The notes below the pieces were generated by a model. That model ran no database searches. It had not been told where the DNA came from and saw nothing but the letters and a program-made list of their open reading frames with translations. A stretch of 54,726 bases of DNA. Origin: Propionibacteriaceae bacterium (GTDB lineage Bacteria; Actinomycetota; Actinomycetes; Propionibacteriales; Propionibacteriaceae). The position numbers and the translations under genes were made by a program. This document shows positions 23,520 through 31,592 of this stretch, one piece after another. Each line of letters begins with the position of its first letter. Position 1 is the stretch's first letter. The stretch lies in the NCBI GenBank assembly GCA_027492675.1, contig JAPUEI010000077.1, positions 1-54,726 of the forward strand, written 5' to 3'.

Positions 23520-25364
23520 ATGAGCGCCAGTGACCGAACCAGGATGCTGTACGGAGATGCGCTCAGGCGCCGACCGTCGCTCTTGCCGCGTCCCGCGAGG
23601 TCGACCCCGCTGACGTCATTGCTCCGCTTCCGTCCGTACATCAGGCCGTACCTCGGTCGCTTCATCGTCATGTTCCTCGCCGCACTGGGCGGCACCGGAG
23701 CCGCCATCGTGGTGCCGCTCGTGACGCGCCAGCTCATCGACGGGCCCGTCGCGTCCGGCGACCGGCAGGGCGTCTGGGCGCTCGGTGGACTGGCGCTCGG
23801 CCTGGGTCTGGTCGAAGGCGCGCTGACGTTCACGCGGCGCTGGGTGATGTCGATCGGCACGCTCGGCACGGAGACGGGCGTGCGCCTCGACCTGTACGCC
23901 AAGCTCCAGCGCCTCCCATGGAGCTTCCACGCACGCTGGGAATCCGGTCAGCTGCTCAGCCGCATCATGAACGACCTGTCGACGATGCGGCGGTTCATCG
24001 GGTTCGGGCTGCTGATGATGATCATGAACGTGCTGCAGATCACCGTGGTGACGGCGCTGCTGCTCCATCTGTACTGGCCGATGGGCCTGGTGGTCGTGGT
24101 GTCGTCGGTGCCTGTCGTGTGGGTGTGCCTGGCGAACGAGCGCATCTACACCCGCCTGTCGCGCGCGATCCAGGACCAGACCGGCGACGTCGCCAGCACC
24201 GTCGAGGAGTCGATGCAGTCGGTGCGCGTCATCAAGGCCTTCGGCCGCTCGCGGCACGTGTTCTCTCTGTTCGACCGCCGGGCCAAGGTGCTGTACGGGA
24301 CGAGCCTGGAGCGCGTCGGCAACACCAGCGTGTTCTGGACGTTCCTCGAAGTCATCCCGAACCTGGCGCTCGTGGCGGTGCTCGCCATCGGCGCGATCGC
24401 GGCATCGCAGCACCACCTCACGCTCGGCACCCTCGTGGCCTTCATCACGATGATGCTGTCGCTGATCTGGCCCGTCGCCGCGCTCGGCTTCCTGCTGTCG
24501 ATGACCCAGGACGCGATGACCGCCGCCGACCGGGTGTGCGAGATCTTCGACACCCCCGAGGCCATCGCCGACGGCCCTCAGCGGCTCGAGGCACCGCAAG
24601 GCGAGCTGGTGTTCGACAACGTCTCGTACCGCTTCTCCGACGCCTCAGACGACGTGTTGCGGGGGGTGAACCTCCACATTCGGGCCGGCGAGACGATCGG
24701 GGTCGTGGGCGGTACGGGCTCGGGCAAGACCGTGCTGACGTCGCTGGTGGCGAGACTGGACGACGTACGAGGGGGGCGGATCACCATCGACGGGGTCGAC
24801 ATCCGTGACCTTGAGCTGTCCACCCTCCGCGGCATCGTCGCGACCGCGTTCGAGGACCCCACGCTGTTCTCGATGTCGGTGCGGGAGAACCTCACGCTCG
24901 GGCGGCCCGACGCGTCGGAGGAAGACATCGCCGAGGCGCTCGAGACCGCGCAGGCCGGCTTCGTCCACGATCTGCCGTGGGGGCTCGACACTCGCATTGG
25001 AGAGCAGGGCATGAGCCTGTCCGGTGGCCAGCGGCAACGCCTGGCGCTGGCTCGCGCGATCCTCGTGAGACCCAAGGTGCTGGTGCTCGACGACACGCTG
25101 TCCGCGCTCGACATCCACACCGAGGCGCTGGTCGAGGAGGCCCTGAAACGTGTGCTGGTGGGCGTGACCGGGCTGATCGTCGCCCACCGGGCATCGACCG
25201 TGATGCTGGCCGACCGCGTCGCGCTGTTGCAGGACGGCACCATCACGCACATCGGCACGCACAGTGAGCTGCTGGCGACGGTGCCGGAGTACCGAGACCT
25301 GCTGAGCGCGTCGTTCGACGCCGAGGCCGGGCTCGACGAACTGGAACGGGAGGTGACGCGATGA
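23520..25364 (+). CDS. ABC exporter subunit with degenerate ATP site
   Basis: The half-transporter has one six-helix exporter membrane domain (residues ~35-330) and one ATPase domain. Walker A GGTGSGKT is at about residue 397 and the signature LSGGQRQR at about 500. The Walker B is VLVLDDTLSALD, so the catalytic Glu is replaced by Asp. This matches the subunit that builds the degenerate site of heterodimeric exporters of the TM287/288 or BmrCD kind. The start is uncertain: ATG 23520 chosen, with ATG 23457 (behind TAGGGT) and ATG 23544 possible. It overlaps the partner gene by ATGA. The substrate is unknown: drug, lipid or peptide. Confidence 0.9.
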   Translation: MSASDRTRMLYGDALRRRPSLLPRPARSTPLTSLLRFRPYIRPYLGRFIVMFLAALGGTGAAIVVPLVTRQLIDGPVASGDRQGVWALGGLALGLGLVEGALTFTRRWVMSIGTLGTETGVRLDLYAKLQRLPWSFHARWESGQLLSRIMNDLSTMRRFIGFGLLMMIMNVLQITVVTALLLHLYWPMGLVVVVSSVPVVWVCLANERIYTRLSRAIQDQTGDVASTVEESMQSVRVIKAFGRSRHVFSLFDRRAKVLYGTSLERVGNTSVFWTFLEVIPNLALVAVLAIGAIAASQHHLTLGTLVAFITMMLSLIWPVAALGFLLSMTQDAMTAADRVCEIFDTPEAIADGPQRLEAPQGELVFDNVSYRFSDASDDVLRGVNLHIRAGETIGVVGGTGSGKTVLTSLVARLDDVRGGRITIDGVDIRDLELSTLRGIVATAFEDPTLFSMSVRENLTLGRPDASEEDIAEALETAQAGFVHDLPWGLDTRIGEQGMSLSGGQRQRLALARAILVRPKVLVLDDTLSALDIHTEALVEEALKRVLVGVTGLIVAHRASTVMLADRVALLQDGTITHIGTHSELLATVPEYRDLLSASFDAEAGLDELEREVTR

Positions 25365-27223
25365 CCGCGCAGAAGGAGCCGGCCGTCGACCGCAGCGACG
25401 AGACCGCCCGCGACCTCGAGTGGCGCGGCGTCGCCGCCGAGCAGCGCGAGTCGTTGAGCGAGCGTGCCGGGCTCGAGCTGGTGGCCCGCAGCAAGGGGCT
25501 GCTCGCCGACCTGCTCCGGCCGTACACCTGGAGTCTCGTGATCCTCGTCGTGGCGGTCGTGCTGGAGAACCTGGCCCGCCTCGCATCGCCCTTCCTCGTG
25601 CAACGCGGCATCGACTTCGGCGTCCCCCCGTTGCTGGCCGGCGGTCCTCCGACCGTGCTCCTCGAGATCGTCGTGGCGATGGTCGTGGCCGTCTCCGTAC
25701 AGACCGTGACCCGCGTCTTCTTCCTGCGGTCGTCGGGCAGGATCGGCCAGGACGTCCTGCTCGAGCTGCGGCGCCGGGTGTTCCGCAAGTTCCTGCGGCT
25801 CGACGTGGCCTTCCACGACTCGTACACCTCAGGTCGCGCCGTCTCCCGCCTCACCTCGGACATGGATGCGATCGCCGAGCTGCTGGCCGGGGGCTTCGAC
25901 GGCTTGGTGAACGCCGTCTTGTCGATCATCGGCGTCTCGATCATGCTCATGCTGCTGGACTGGCGCCTCGGCCTGATGTGCCTGGGCTCGATGGTCGTCG
26001 TCATGCTGCTGCTGCGCTGGTTCCGCAGCGAGTCGGCGAAGAACTACCGGTCCGTCCGCGAGGCGTCGGCCATGGTCATCGTGCAGTTCGTCGAGACCAT
26101 GACGGGCATCAAGGCGGTGCAGGCGTACCGGCGAGAGCCGCGCAACCAGGAGCTGTTCACCGACCTGTCCGACCGGTTCCGGGGCATCAACGTCCGTACG
26201 TTCCGGCTGTTCGCCGTGTTCCAGCCCGGCATCAAGATCATCGGCAACACGACCATCGGGATCGTGCTGCTGGTGGGAGGCATGTACGTGCTGGACGGGT
26301 CCATGACCGTCGGCGTCCTGGCCGCGTTCCTGCTGTACCTGCGGCAGTTCTTCGAGCCCATGCAGGACATCTCGCAGTTCTACAACACGTTCCAGTCGGC
26401 CATCTCGGCGCTGGAGAAGCTGTCCGGCGTGCTGGAGCAGGAGGAGGCCGTGCCTGCCGCGGTGGACCCTGTGCCGCTGCCCCAGGCACGCGGTGCGCTG
26501 GACTTCGACCACGTCGACTTCTCGTACGTCGACGGGGTGGACGTCCTGCCCGGGCTCGACCTCCACGTCCCCGCCGGCCAGACCATCGCTCTGGTCGGCA
26601 CGACGGGCGCGGGCAAGACCACCATCGCGAAGCTGGTCGCGCGGTTCTACGACCCGTCCGCCGGAGTCGTCTCACTCGACGGCATCGACCTGCGCCGAGT
26701 CGCCGACGACGACCTGCGACGGGCGGTGACCATGGTCACGCAGGAGAACGTCGTGTTCGCCGGCACGGTCGCGGACAACATCGCGTTCGGCAAGCCCGAC
26801 GCGACGCGCGAAGAGATCGTCGCCGCGGCCCGCGTCGTGGGTGCCGACACGTTCATCGAGGCCATGCCCGATGCGTACGACACGGACGTCGCCAAGCGCG
26901 GCGGCCGCCTGTCCGCAGGTCAGCGACAGCTCGTCGTGTTCGCGCGTGCCGTGCTGGCGGATCCTCGCGTGCTGATCCTCGACGAGGCGACGAGCTCGCT
27001 CGACATCCCGTCGGAGCGTGCCGTACAGAGGGCGCTGCAGACGTTGCTGGCCGACCGCACGGCGGTGATCATCGCCCATCGCCTCTCCACGGTCGAGATC
27101 GCCGACCGCGTGCTGGTGCTGGAGCGCGGCCGGATCGTCGAGGACGGGACGCCTGCCGAGCTCCTCGCCCGTGGCGGCCACTACGCCAGCCTCCACACCT
27201 CCTGGGTCGCGTCGCTGGCCTGA
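25361..27223 (+). CDS. ABC exporter subunit with canonical catalytic site
   Basis: The 620-aa half-transporter has its membrane domain at residues ~50-340. The ATPase has Walker A GTTGAGKT (about residue 412), signature LSAGQRQL (about 516) and Walker B VLILDEATSSLD with the catalytic Glu intact (about 539). Its signature deviates (LSAGQ rather than LSGGQ), while the partner's is canonical and the partner's Walker B deviates. Together they make one consensus and one degenerate ATP site, the mark of an obligate heterodimer. The four-base overlap with the upstream gene supports 1:1 synthesis. Confidence 0.93.
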   Translation: MTAQKEPAVDRSDETARDLEWRGVAAEQRESLSERAGLELVARSKGLLADLLRPYTWSLVILVVAVVLENLARLASPFLVQRGIDFGVPPLLAGGPPTVLLEIVVAMVVAVSVQTVTRVFFLRSSGRIGQDVLLELRRRVFRKFLRLDVAFHDSYTSGRAVSRLTSDMDAIAELLAGGFDGLVNAVLSIIGVSIMLMLLDWRLGLMCLGSMVVVMLLLRWFRSESAKNYRSVREASAMVIVQFVETMTGIKAVQAYRREPRNQELFTDLSDRFRGINVRTFRLFAVFQPGIKIIGNTTIGIVLLVGGMYVLDGSMTVGVLAAFLLYLRQFFEPMQDISQFYNTFQSAISALEKLSGVLEQEEAVPAAVDPVPLPQARGALDFDHVDFSYVDGVDVLPGLDLHVPAGQTIALVGTTGAGKTTIAKLVARFYDPSAGVVSLDGIDLRRVADDDLRRAVTMVTQENVVFAGTVADNIAFGKPDATREEIVAAARVVGADTFIEAMPDAYDTDVAKRGGRLSAGQRQLVVFARAVLADPRVLILDEATSSLDIPSERAVQRALQTLLADRTAVIIAHRLSTVEIADRVLVLERGRIVEDGTPAELLARGGHYASLHTSWVASLA

Positions 27224-27228
27224 CGTCG

Positions 27229-27284
27229 AGTGCTGGACAACCGACCGAAGTCGTACTCGACAAGGTCAGGTGTCCAGCATTCGC
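27229..27284. repeat. 56-bp palindromic repeat, left copy (R1)
   Basis: It starts AGTGCTGGACAACCGAC and ends GTGTCCAGCATTCGC. The two halves can pair into a stem with 3-4 mismatches around a ~20-nt loop. It aligns without gaps to the copy at 28309-28364 (45 of 56 bases identical). It begins 5 bp after the ABC exporter stop, so it may also serve as a terminator. Confidence 0.85.
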
Positions 27285-27344
27285 AGAGCGCGAGGCCTGT
27301 GGACAACTCGAGCGCGGCGAGGCGCGTTCCGGCAGGCTCGATCC

Positions 27345-28303
27345 GTGCACGACATCCCCCAGGAACTGAAGACCGGTCCCTCTTCACCCTGCAGCGCGGG
27401 TACGAACTCGGGCTGACCCTGCGCGTGCTCGATGGACCGCGCTTTCGTACCCCATGGCCAGGGGTACGGGTTCTCCGCGCACGCCCCGACACGCAGGTCG
27501 AACGATGCCGGGCGGCAGCGCTCGTGCTGCCCGCGGACGCGGTCCTCTCCCACGAGACGGCGCTGGCACTGGGCGATTGGCTCACACCGCACGGCGGACG
27601 GTACGCGGCGGTCGAACCTTCAGCGAGCTCACCGGTCCATGTCTCGCTGCCAGCGCGATCGTCTCGACCGCAGCGGCGCGGCATGGTCGCTCATCTGTGG
27701 GACCCGCAACCCGGGGACGTGATCACCGTCGCGGGTCTGCGGATCTCGTCGCCCGCCCGCACCTGGGGCGATCTGGCGGCGGCCGGTGGGTCCATCCTCG
27801 ACCTCGTCGTCCTCGCTGATGCCCTTCGTCGACGTGGCGTCGGGGTCGGTGAGCTCCGCGCCCGACTCCAGGCGTGGAGCGGCCGACGCGGCGCAGCCAC
27901 CTTGCGTACAGCCCTCTCGCGCAGCCGCGACCGGGTCGACTCACCCATGGAGACCCGGCTCCGACTGCTGCTTGAAGACGCCGGCCTCCCGGAACCAGTG
28001 GTCAACGAGTGGGTCAAGGCGTCGGACGGGACGCCGCTTCACCGTCCCGACCTGTCGTGGCCGCAGTGGCGGGTGGCGGTGGACTACGACGGACGCCACC
28101 ATGACGACCGCGACCGTGAACGCGACGTACGGGCCGGAAGGGCATCTGACTGGCGTGCCCGACAGGACCAGTCGCGCCGCGACCTGCTCACCGATGACGG
28201 GTGGGCTTTCCGGGTGTTCACGGCGTTCGACGTCCTCGGACGCGGTGAGATCACGGTCGAACGTGTCCGACGACTCTTGAGGCGGGCCGGGGCTCCGGTC
28301 TGA
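27345..28303 (+). CDS. DUF559-type PD-(D/E)XK endonuclease, probable frameshift near the 5' end
   Basis: The product has an N-terminal winged-helix/AbiEi-like part (CRAAALVLPADAVLSHETAL) and a C-terminal DUF559 nuclease of the Vsr-like PD-(D/E)XK fold, with SPMETRLRLLLE, HRPDLSWPQWRVAVDYDG and GWAFRVFTAFD. The C-terminal frame is open back to 27230. The expected beginning, however, reads in another frame from GTG 27345 (VHDIPQELKTGP), 6 nt after the -10 CAGGCT. Both frames join sensibly if one C is missing from the CCC at 27378-27380. With that base restored the protein is 319 aa; without it the start is unclear. The function of DUF559 proteins is unproven. The gene lies precisely between two 56-bp palindromic repeats. 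Confidence 0.75.
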
Positions 28304-28308
28304 CCACG

Positions 28309-28364
28309 AGTGCTGGATAACTGACTGAATTTGATCTCGACAACGTCAGTTGCCCAGCACTCGC
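28309..28364. repeat. 56-bp palindromic repeat, right copy (R2)
   Basis: Arms AGTGCTGGATAACTGAC and GTCAGTTGCCCAGCACT pair over 17 bp with two mismatches, one of them G-T compatible. It is a direct repeat of R1 (80% identity, no gap), exactly 1080 bp downstream. Its right arm encodes the last four residues and stop of the DUF4386 gene on the other strand. It may double as a bidirectional terminator between convergent genes. Confidence 0.85.
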
Positions 28365-29014
28365 GAGCGGGAGAAGCCCCGGACCGTCAGCCACAGGCCC
28401 AGCGAGAGCTCCCAGAGCGCGATCGGTGCCGCCGAGATGCCCGACCACAGCGAGAGCTGGTCGTTGATGCCGAACAACGAGGCGAGCACGGCCACGAGGT
28501 GGAACGGGGCCCCGATGAGGCCGACGAGAGGGATGGCGCGCGGGACGAGGCGTGATCTGTACATGAGCGAGCCGAGAAGCAACGCGTTGATGCCCGCCAT
28601 GAGGCCCGGGCCGAGCAGGAACGTCCAATCCCGCACAGCCACCATCCCCGTCGCCACGACCTGCAGCGTGGCCGCGTCTCCCCCGTGCTGGCGCAGCGTG
28701 ACGACGCCCAGCAGGCTCACCACCCCGACGACGATGATCGCTGCCTCCAGCACGCGCGAGGTGACGAAGCCGAGCGCCGCGGCTCCGTACGGACGCAGCG
28801 TCTCGTACAGCACCACCGCTGTACCGACGCACGCCGCGGCGTTGACGAGGTCGAGCAGGAGCCCCACTCGTACACCGGTCAGAGCCCCCGACCCCAGCAC
28901 AAACGTTCGGTCGTGCAGCACCGGCGCCAGCAGCGAGAGAGCAGGGATCGATGACGCGAACGTCAGCAGGTAGAACAGACCGGCACACAATGCCGTCCGT
29001 CGGTTCGAGGTCAT
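28346..29014 (-). CDS. DUF4386-family membrane protein
   Basis: The 222-aa protein has six to seven hydrophobic segments and the family-typical opening MTSNRRTALCAGLFYLLTFA and later VRVGLLLDLVNAAACVGTAV and PGLMAGINALLLGSLMYRS. The function of DUF4386 is unknown. The frame extends to 29104, but ATG 29014 has GGGAG at good spacing and keeps the two operators outside the coding region. It is divergent from a TetR regulator through a 104-bp region with paired palindromes, so it is almost certainly that regulator's target. Confidence 0.88.
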   Translation of the reverse strand: MTSNRRTALCAGLFYLLTFASSIPALSLLAPVLHDRTFVLGSGALTGVRVGLLLDLVNAAACVGTAVVLYETLRPYGAAALGFVTSRVLEAAIIVVGVVSLLGVVTLRQHGGDAATLQVVATGMVAVRDWTFLLGPGLMAGINALLLGSLMYRSRLVPRAIPLVGLIGAPFHLVAVLASLFGINDQLSLWSGISAAPIALWELSLGLWLTVRGFSRSRVLGN

Positions 29015-29045
29015 GTGGGCTCCCAGCGACACAGTGAAACACGAT

Positions 29046-29100
29046 AGGTGTACGGCGTACACCTTGGCGTTCTCGAGAGTAAGGTGTACGCCGTACGCTG
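29046..29100. promoter_or_regulatory. Two TetR operators between DUF4386 and tetR genes
   Basis: AGGTGTACG-G-CGTACACCT at 29046-29064 is a perfect palindrome. A second site, AGGTGTACG-C-CGTACGCTG, lies at 29082-29100. Both share the half-site AGGTGTACG and are spaced 36 bp apart centre to centre. This fits autorepression and control of the divergent gene by the TetR encoded at 29119. Confidence 0.75.
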
Positions 29101-29118
29101 TCAATCGGAGGAGGCGCC

Positions 29119-29784
29119 ATGACCGAACGGGTACGTCTTCAGCGCGAGCGTGTGCTGACCGCCGCGGTAGACCTCGCCGACAGCATCGGCATCGATGCGG
29201 TGAGCATGCGGCGACTGGCGGCCGAGCTCGGCGTGGTCCCCATGGCGCTGTACAAGCACGTCGCGGACAAGGACGCTCTCATCGACGGGATGGTCGATGT
29301 CGCCCTGTCCGAACTGGGCCCCCTGGAGCAGGCCGACGGCTGGCGCCCGACCGTACGTCGCCGTGTCCTCGCCACGCGCACGGTGATGCTGCGCCACCCT
29401 TGGCTGCGCCGCGTCCTGGAAACGCGTCCGACGTCGACGCTCAGCGTTCTCGCGTACACCGACTCCCTCATCGCGGTCTTCCGGCAGGCGGGCTTCTCGG
29501 ACGTCCTCACCCATCACGTCATGCACGCGTTCGGCAGCCGGATGTGGGGGTTCACGCAGGAGCTCGCCGACGAAGGGGGCGATCCTCCCCCGCCGGAGGC
29601 CCTCGCCGCCCTCTCGCAGCACTTCCCGAACATCGCTGCGATGGCTGCGGTGGCCGGACACGACGGCAGCAGCGTGGTGGCGCAGGGGTGCGACGATCAG
29701 TACGAGTTCGAGTTCGCGCTCGACCTGCTCCTGGACGGGTTCGACCGGCTCCACCAGGCCGACTGGCGGCCGCGGCCGAGCTGA
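29119..29784 (+). CDS. TetR-family regulator, tetracycline-repressor-like C-domain
   Basis: The 221-aa protein has its HTH at residues ~12-58 (VLTAAVDLADSIGIDAVSMR, LGVVPMALYKHVADKDALID). The MALYKHVADK wording and the C-terminal domain (ALIDGMVDVALSELG, HVMHAFGSRMWGF) resemble the TetR/TetR_C_1 class that binds hydrophobic drugs. GGAGGAGG precedes ATG 29119 by 6 nt. It most likely represses itself and the divergent DUF4386 membrane protein. Confidence 0.92.
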   Translation: MTERVRLQRERVLTAAVDLADSIGIDAVSMRRLAAELGVVPMALYKHVADKDALIDGMVDVALSELGPLEQADGWRPTVRRRVLATRTVMLRHPWLRRVLETRPTSTLSVLAYTDSLIAVFRQAGFSDVLTHHVMHAFGSRMWGFTQELADEGGDPPPPEALAALSQHFPNIAAMAAVAGHDGSSVVAQGCDDQYEFEFALDLLLDGFDRLHQADWRPRPS

Positions 29785-29788
29785 CCCG

Positions 29789-30376
29789 TCAGTCGGCGAT
29801 CGTGGCGCCCAGGTGGGTCACCACTGCCGGCGCGAGGTCGAGGACCTGCTCGAGGTTGAGCACCACACCGCGCAGCGAGTCGAGCCCGTCGATCTTCTCC
29901 AGCGCCGACGTGCTGAGGTCGACGATCGTCACCCGGCTGTTGTGGAGCTCGACGGTGCCGACGGTGCAGTCGACGAAAGTCAGGCTCGTGCCGAGGGCGT
30001 CGGACAGCGAGACCTCGCCGATGCGTACACGAGTGAGCACGACCTCGTTGATGGTCGTCCCGCGCAGGTTGAGGTAGTCGATCTTGGTGTCGGTGATGGA
30101 CATCCGCAGCAGCGACGAGGCGGACAGGTCGAGCAGCCCGAAGCGCGAGTCCTTGATCGCCGCGTCGCGCCAGTTCGCGTGCGACATCGCCAGACCGCTG
30201 GCCGCGACCCGTACCCACGATGAGTCGACCACCCGGATGCCGGTGAGCCGAGTCTCGTCCATGCGGCAGTCGGCGACCTCGCACTCCAGCATCCGTACGT
30301 CACCGGCCTTGACCCCTGTGAGGTCCAGATCGGCCAGCCGCTCGCCGTCCAGATCCGCTCCCGTACGTACAGTCAT
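29789..30376 (-). CDS. Pentapeptide-repeat protein
   Basis: The 195-aa protein consists of tandem A(D/N)LXX-like pentapeptides forming a right-handed quadrilateral beta helix (LADLDLTGVKAGDVRMLECE, then ISDTKI- and LNLRGTTINEVVL-type turns). Some members of this family mimic DNA and protect gyrase from quinolones; most have unknown roles, and nothing here identifies the partner. AGGAG lies 7 nt before ATG 30376. It is convergent with tetR (4 bp apart). Confidence 0.88.
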   Translation of the reverse strand: MTVRTGADLDGERLADLDLTGVKAGDVRMLECEVADCRMDETRLTGIRVVDSSWVRVAASGLAMSHANWRDAAIKDSRFGLLDLSASSLLRMSITDTKIDYLNLRGTTINEVVLTRVRIGEVSLSDALGTSLTFVDCTVGTVELHNSRVTIVDLSTSALEKIDGLDSLRGVVLNLEQVLDLAPAVVTHLGATIAD

Positions 30377-30486
30377 GCTTCTCTCCTGCCGCGCCCGCTC
30401 CCAGCCCTGACCGTACCGGAGTTCACCCTCCGCCGATGCGACAGGCCGAGCGCCCTTCTGCTAGCCTTCTCCAGCGCCGCAAGCGG

Positions 30487-30562
30487 TCCCCCGTAGCTCA
30501 ATTGGCAGAGCATTCGACTGTTAATCGAAGGGTTACTGGTTCGAGTCCAGTCGGGGGAGCCA
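30487..30562 (+). tRNA. tRNA-Asn (GTT)
   Basis: A 73-nt cloverleaf plus encoded CCA. The acceptor stem pairs TCCCCCG with CGGGGGA (30552-30558), the discriminator base is G and CCA is at 30560-30562. The anticodon stem TTCGA/TCGAA encloses CTGTTAA with anticodon GTT at 30520-30522. The T loop GGTTCGAGTCC is canonical. The D arm AGCTC/GAGC is present. Confidence 0.97.
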
Positions 30563-30640
30563 CCACTCACACCGCTTGTGGCGACGCATTTCCCGCCTCG
30601 ATGTGCCCGCCGGGGCGGTGGTCGAAGGGCAGGGCTCAGC

Positions 30641-31558
30641 ATGCAGTCAACGATGTCGGGATGGCGCGCCGCAGCGGACCCCGACGACCTGCGCGAGTAC
30701 GACCGTTTCGGGCCGTGGATCGACACGGTCACCGAGGCCATCGACATGCCGCGCCGCTTCCGACCCTGGTGGCCCGAGTTGAGCGCCGCCACACACCTCG
30801 TGAAGGTCCCCCGTTCGTACGATCGAAGCCAGATCCATCCCGGCATGGATCTGTACGAGATGGTGATCGCCGCCCTGCCGGATCGACTCTGCATCCTCCG
30901 GGCTATGCCGCACGAGGTCGTTCGCCGCGACGTCGCCCGTGACGACGTGGTTGCCTCGGTGCGACACACGAACCTCCTGTACGGGCTGTGGTCGCTCCTC
31001 CTGGCTGATGGCTCGCGGGTCGACATGGAGTTCAACACGGTCTCGGCGCGCACGATTGCCGAGGTCGACGGCTACCTCCTCAGCGGGCCAGCATCCGGCG
31101 TCGAGTGGTCACAGCCGCCCATGGAGCCGAAGAACCACTTCTTCGGCTCGACGATCATGAGCCTTCGCGCCGAGGGCCTCGCCGCCCGGGCCGTACACAT
31201 CGAGGAGCCCGGCCGCCTCTGTCGTACGGCTCGCGGCCGCGTTCGCGTGTCCACCGGCCTCATGATCCTCGCGGCACGCGATGATCTGGTGATCGTCAAC
31301 CGGCACGTCGAGACGCTGTCGTTCTTCCGCCGCGCGAACTACGCCTCCGACGTGATCCGTGTCCCGTTCAGACTGATGTCGTCGTACGAGATCGTCGACG
31401 CACCGGAGACGACGCCGCCGAGCTTCGCGCAGCTGCTCGTGACATGCGGCCGTCAGGTCGTGGCGCAGCCCTGTCTCGCACCGTTGGAGGACGTCGCCAG
31501 ACTCCTCGACGCGCACGGCGTGCCTCGTTGCGGCCCACGACCCCCAGCGGCGGGTTGA
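30641..31558 (+). CDS. Uncharacterised 305-aa protein
   Basis: I recognise no family. The product is soluble, without signal or membrane segments. It opens with MQSTMSGWRAAADPDDLREY and has a regular alternation of strands and helices, plus an Asp/Trp-rich N-terminal third (FGPWIDTVTEAIDMPRRFRP). Codon usage is like its neighbours. ATG 30641 follows an AGGG; ATG 30653 is an alternative. It begins 78 bp after tRNA-Asn, so the tRNA could be an integration hotspot, but no attachment-site repeat was seen. Confidence 0.65.
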   Translation: MQSTMSGWRAAADPDDLREYDRFGPWIDTVTEAIDMPRRFRPWWPELSAATHLVKVPRSYDRSQIHPGMDLYEMVIAALPDRLCILRAMPHEVVRRDVARDDVVASVRHTNLLYGLWSLLLADGSRVDMEFNTVSARTIAEVDGYLLSGPASGVEWSQPPMEPKNHFFGSTIMSLRAEGLAARAVHIEEPGRLCRTARGRVRVSTGLMILAARDDLVIVNRHVETLSFFRRANYASDVIRVPFRLMSSYEIVDAPETTPPSFAQLLVTCGRQVVAQPCLAPLEDVARLLDAHGVPRCGPRPPAAG

Positions 31559-31592
31559 GCCGACCACCGACCAGCCGCGCTGCCGGCACCGG

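Noticed and set aside
23264..23533. A small gene starting with MALAISTTLVEDRLG upstream of the ABC exporter
   Set aside because: It has no Shine-Dalgarno or homologue, and its frame runs into the promoter and start of the exporter. It is at best a remnant.
30487..30700. tRNA-Asn as the attachment site of an integrated element
   Set aside because: No integrase and no repeat of the tRNA 3' end was found in the window.
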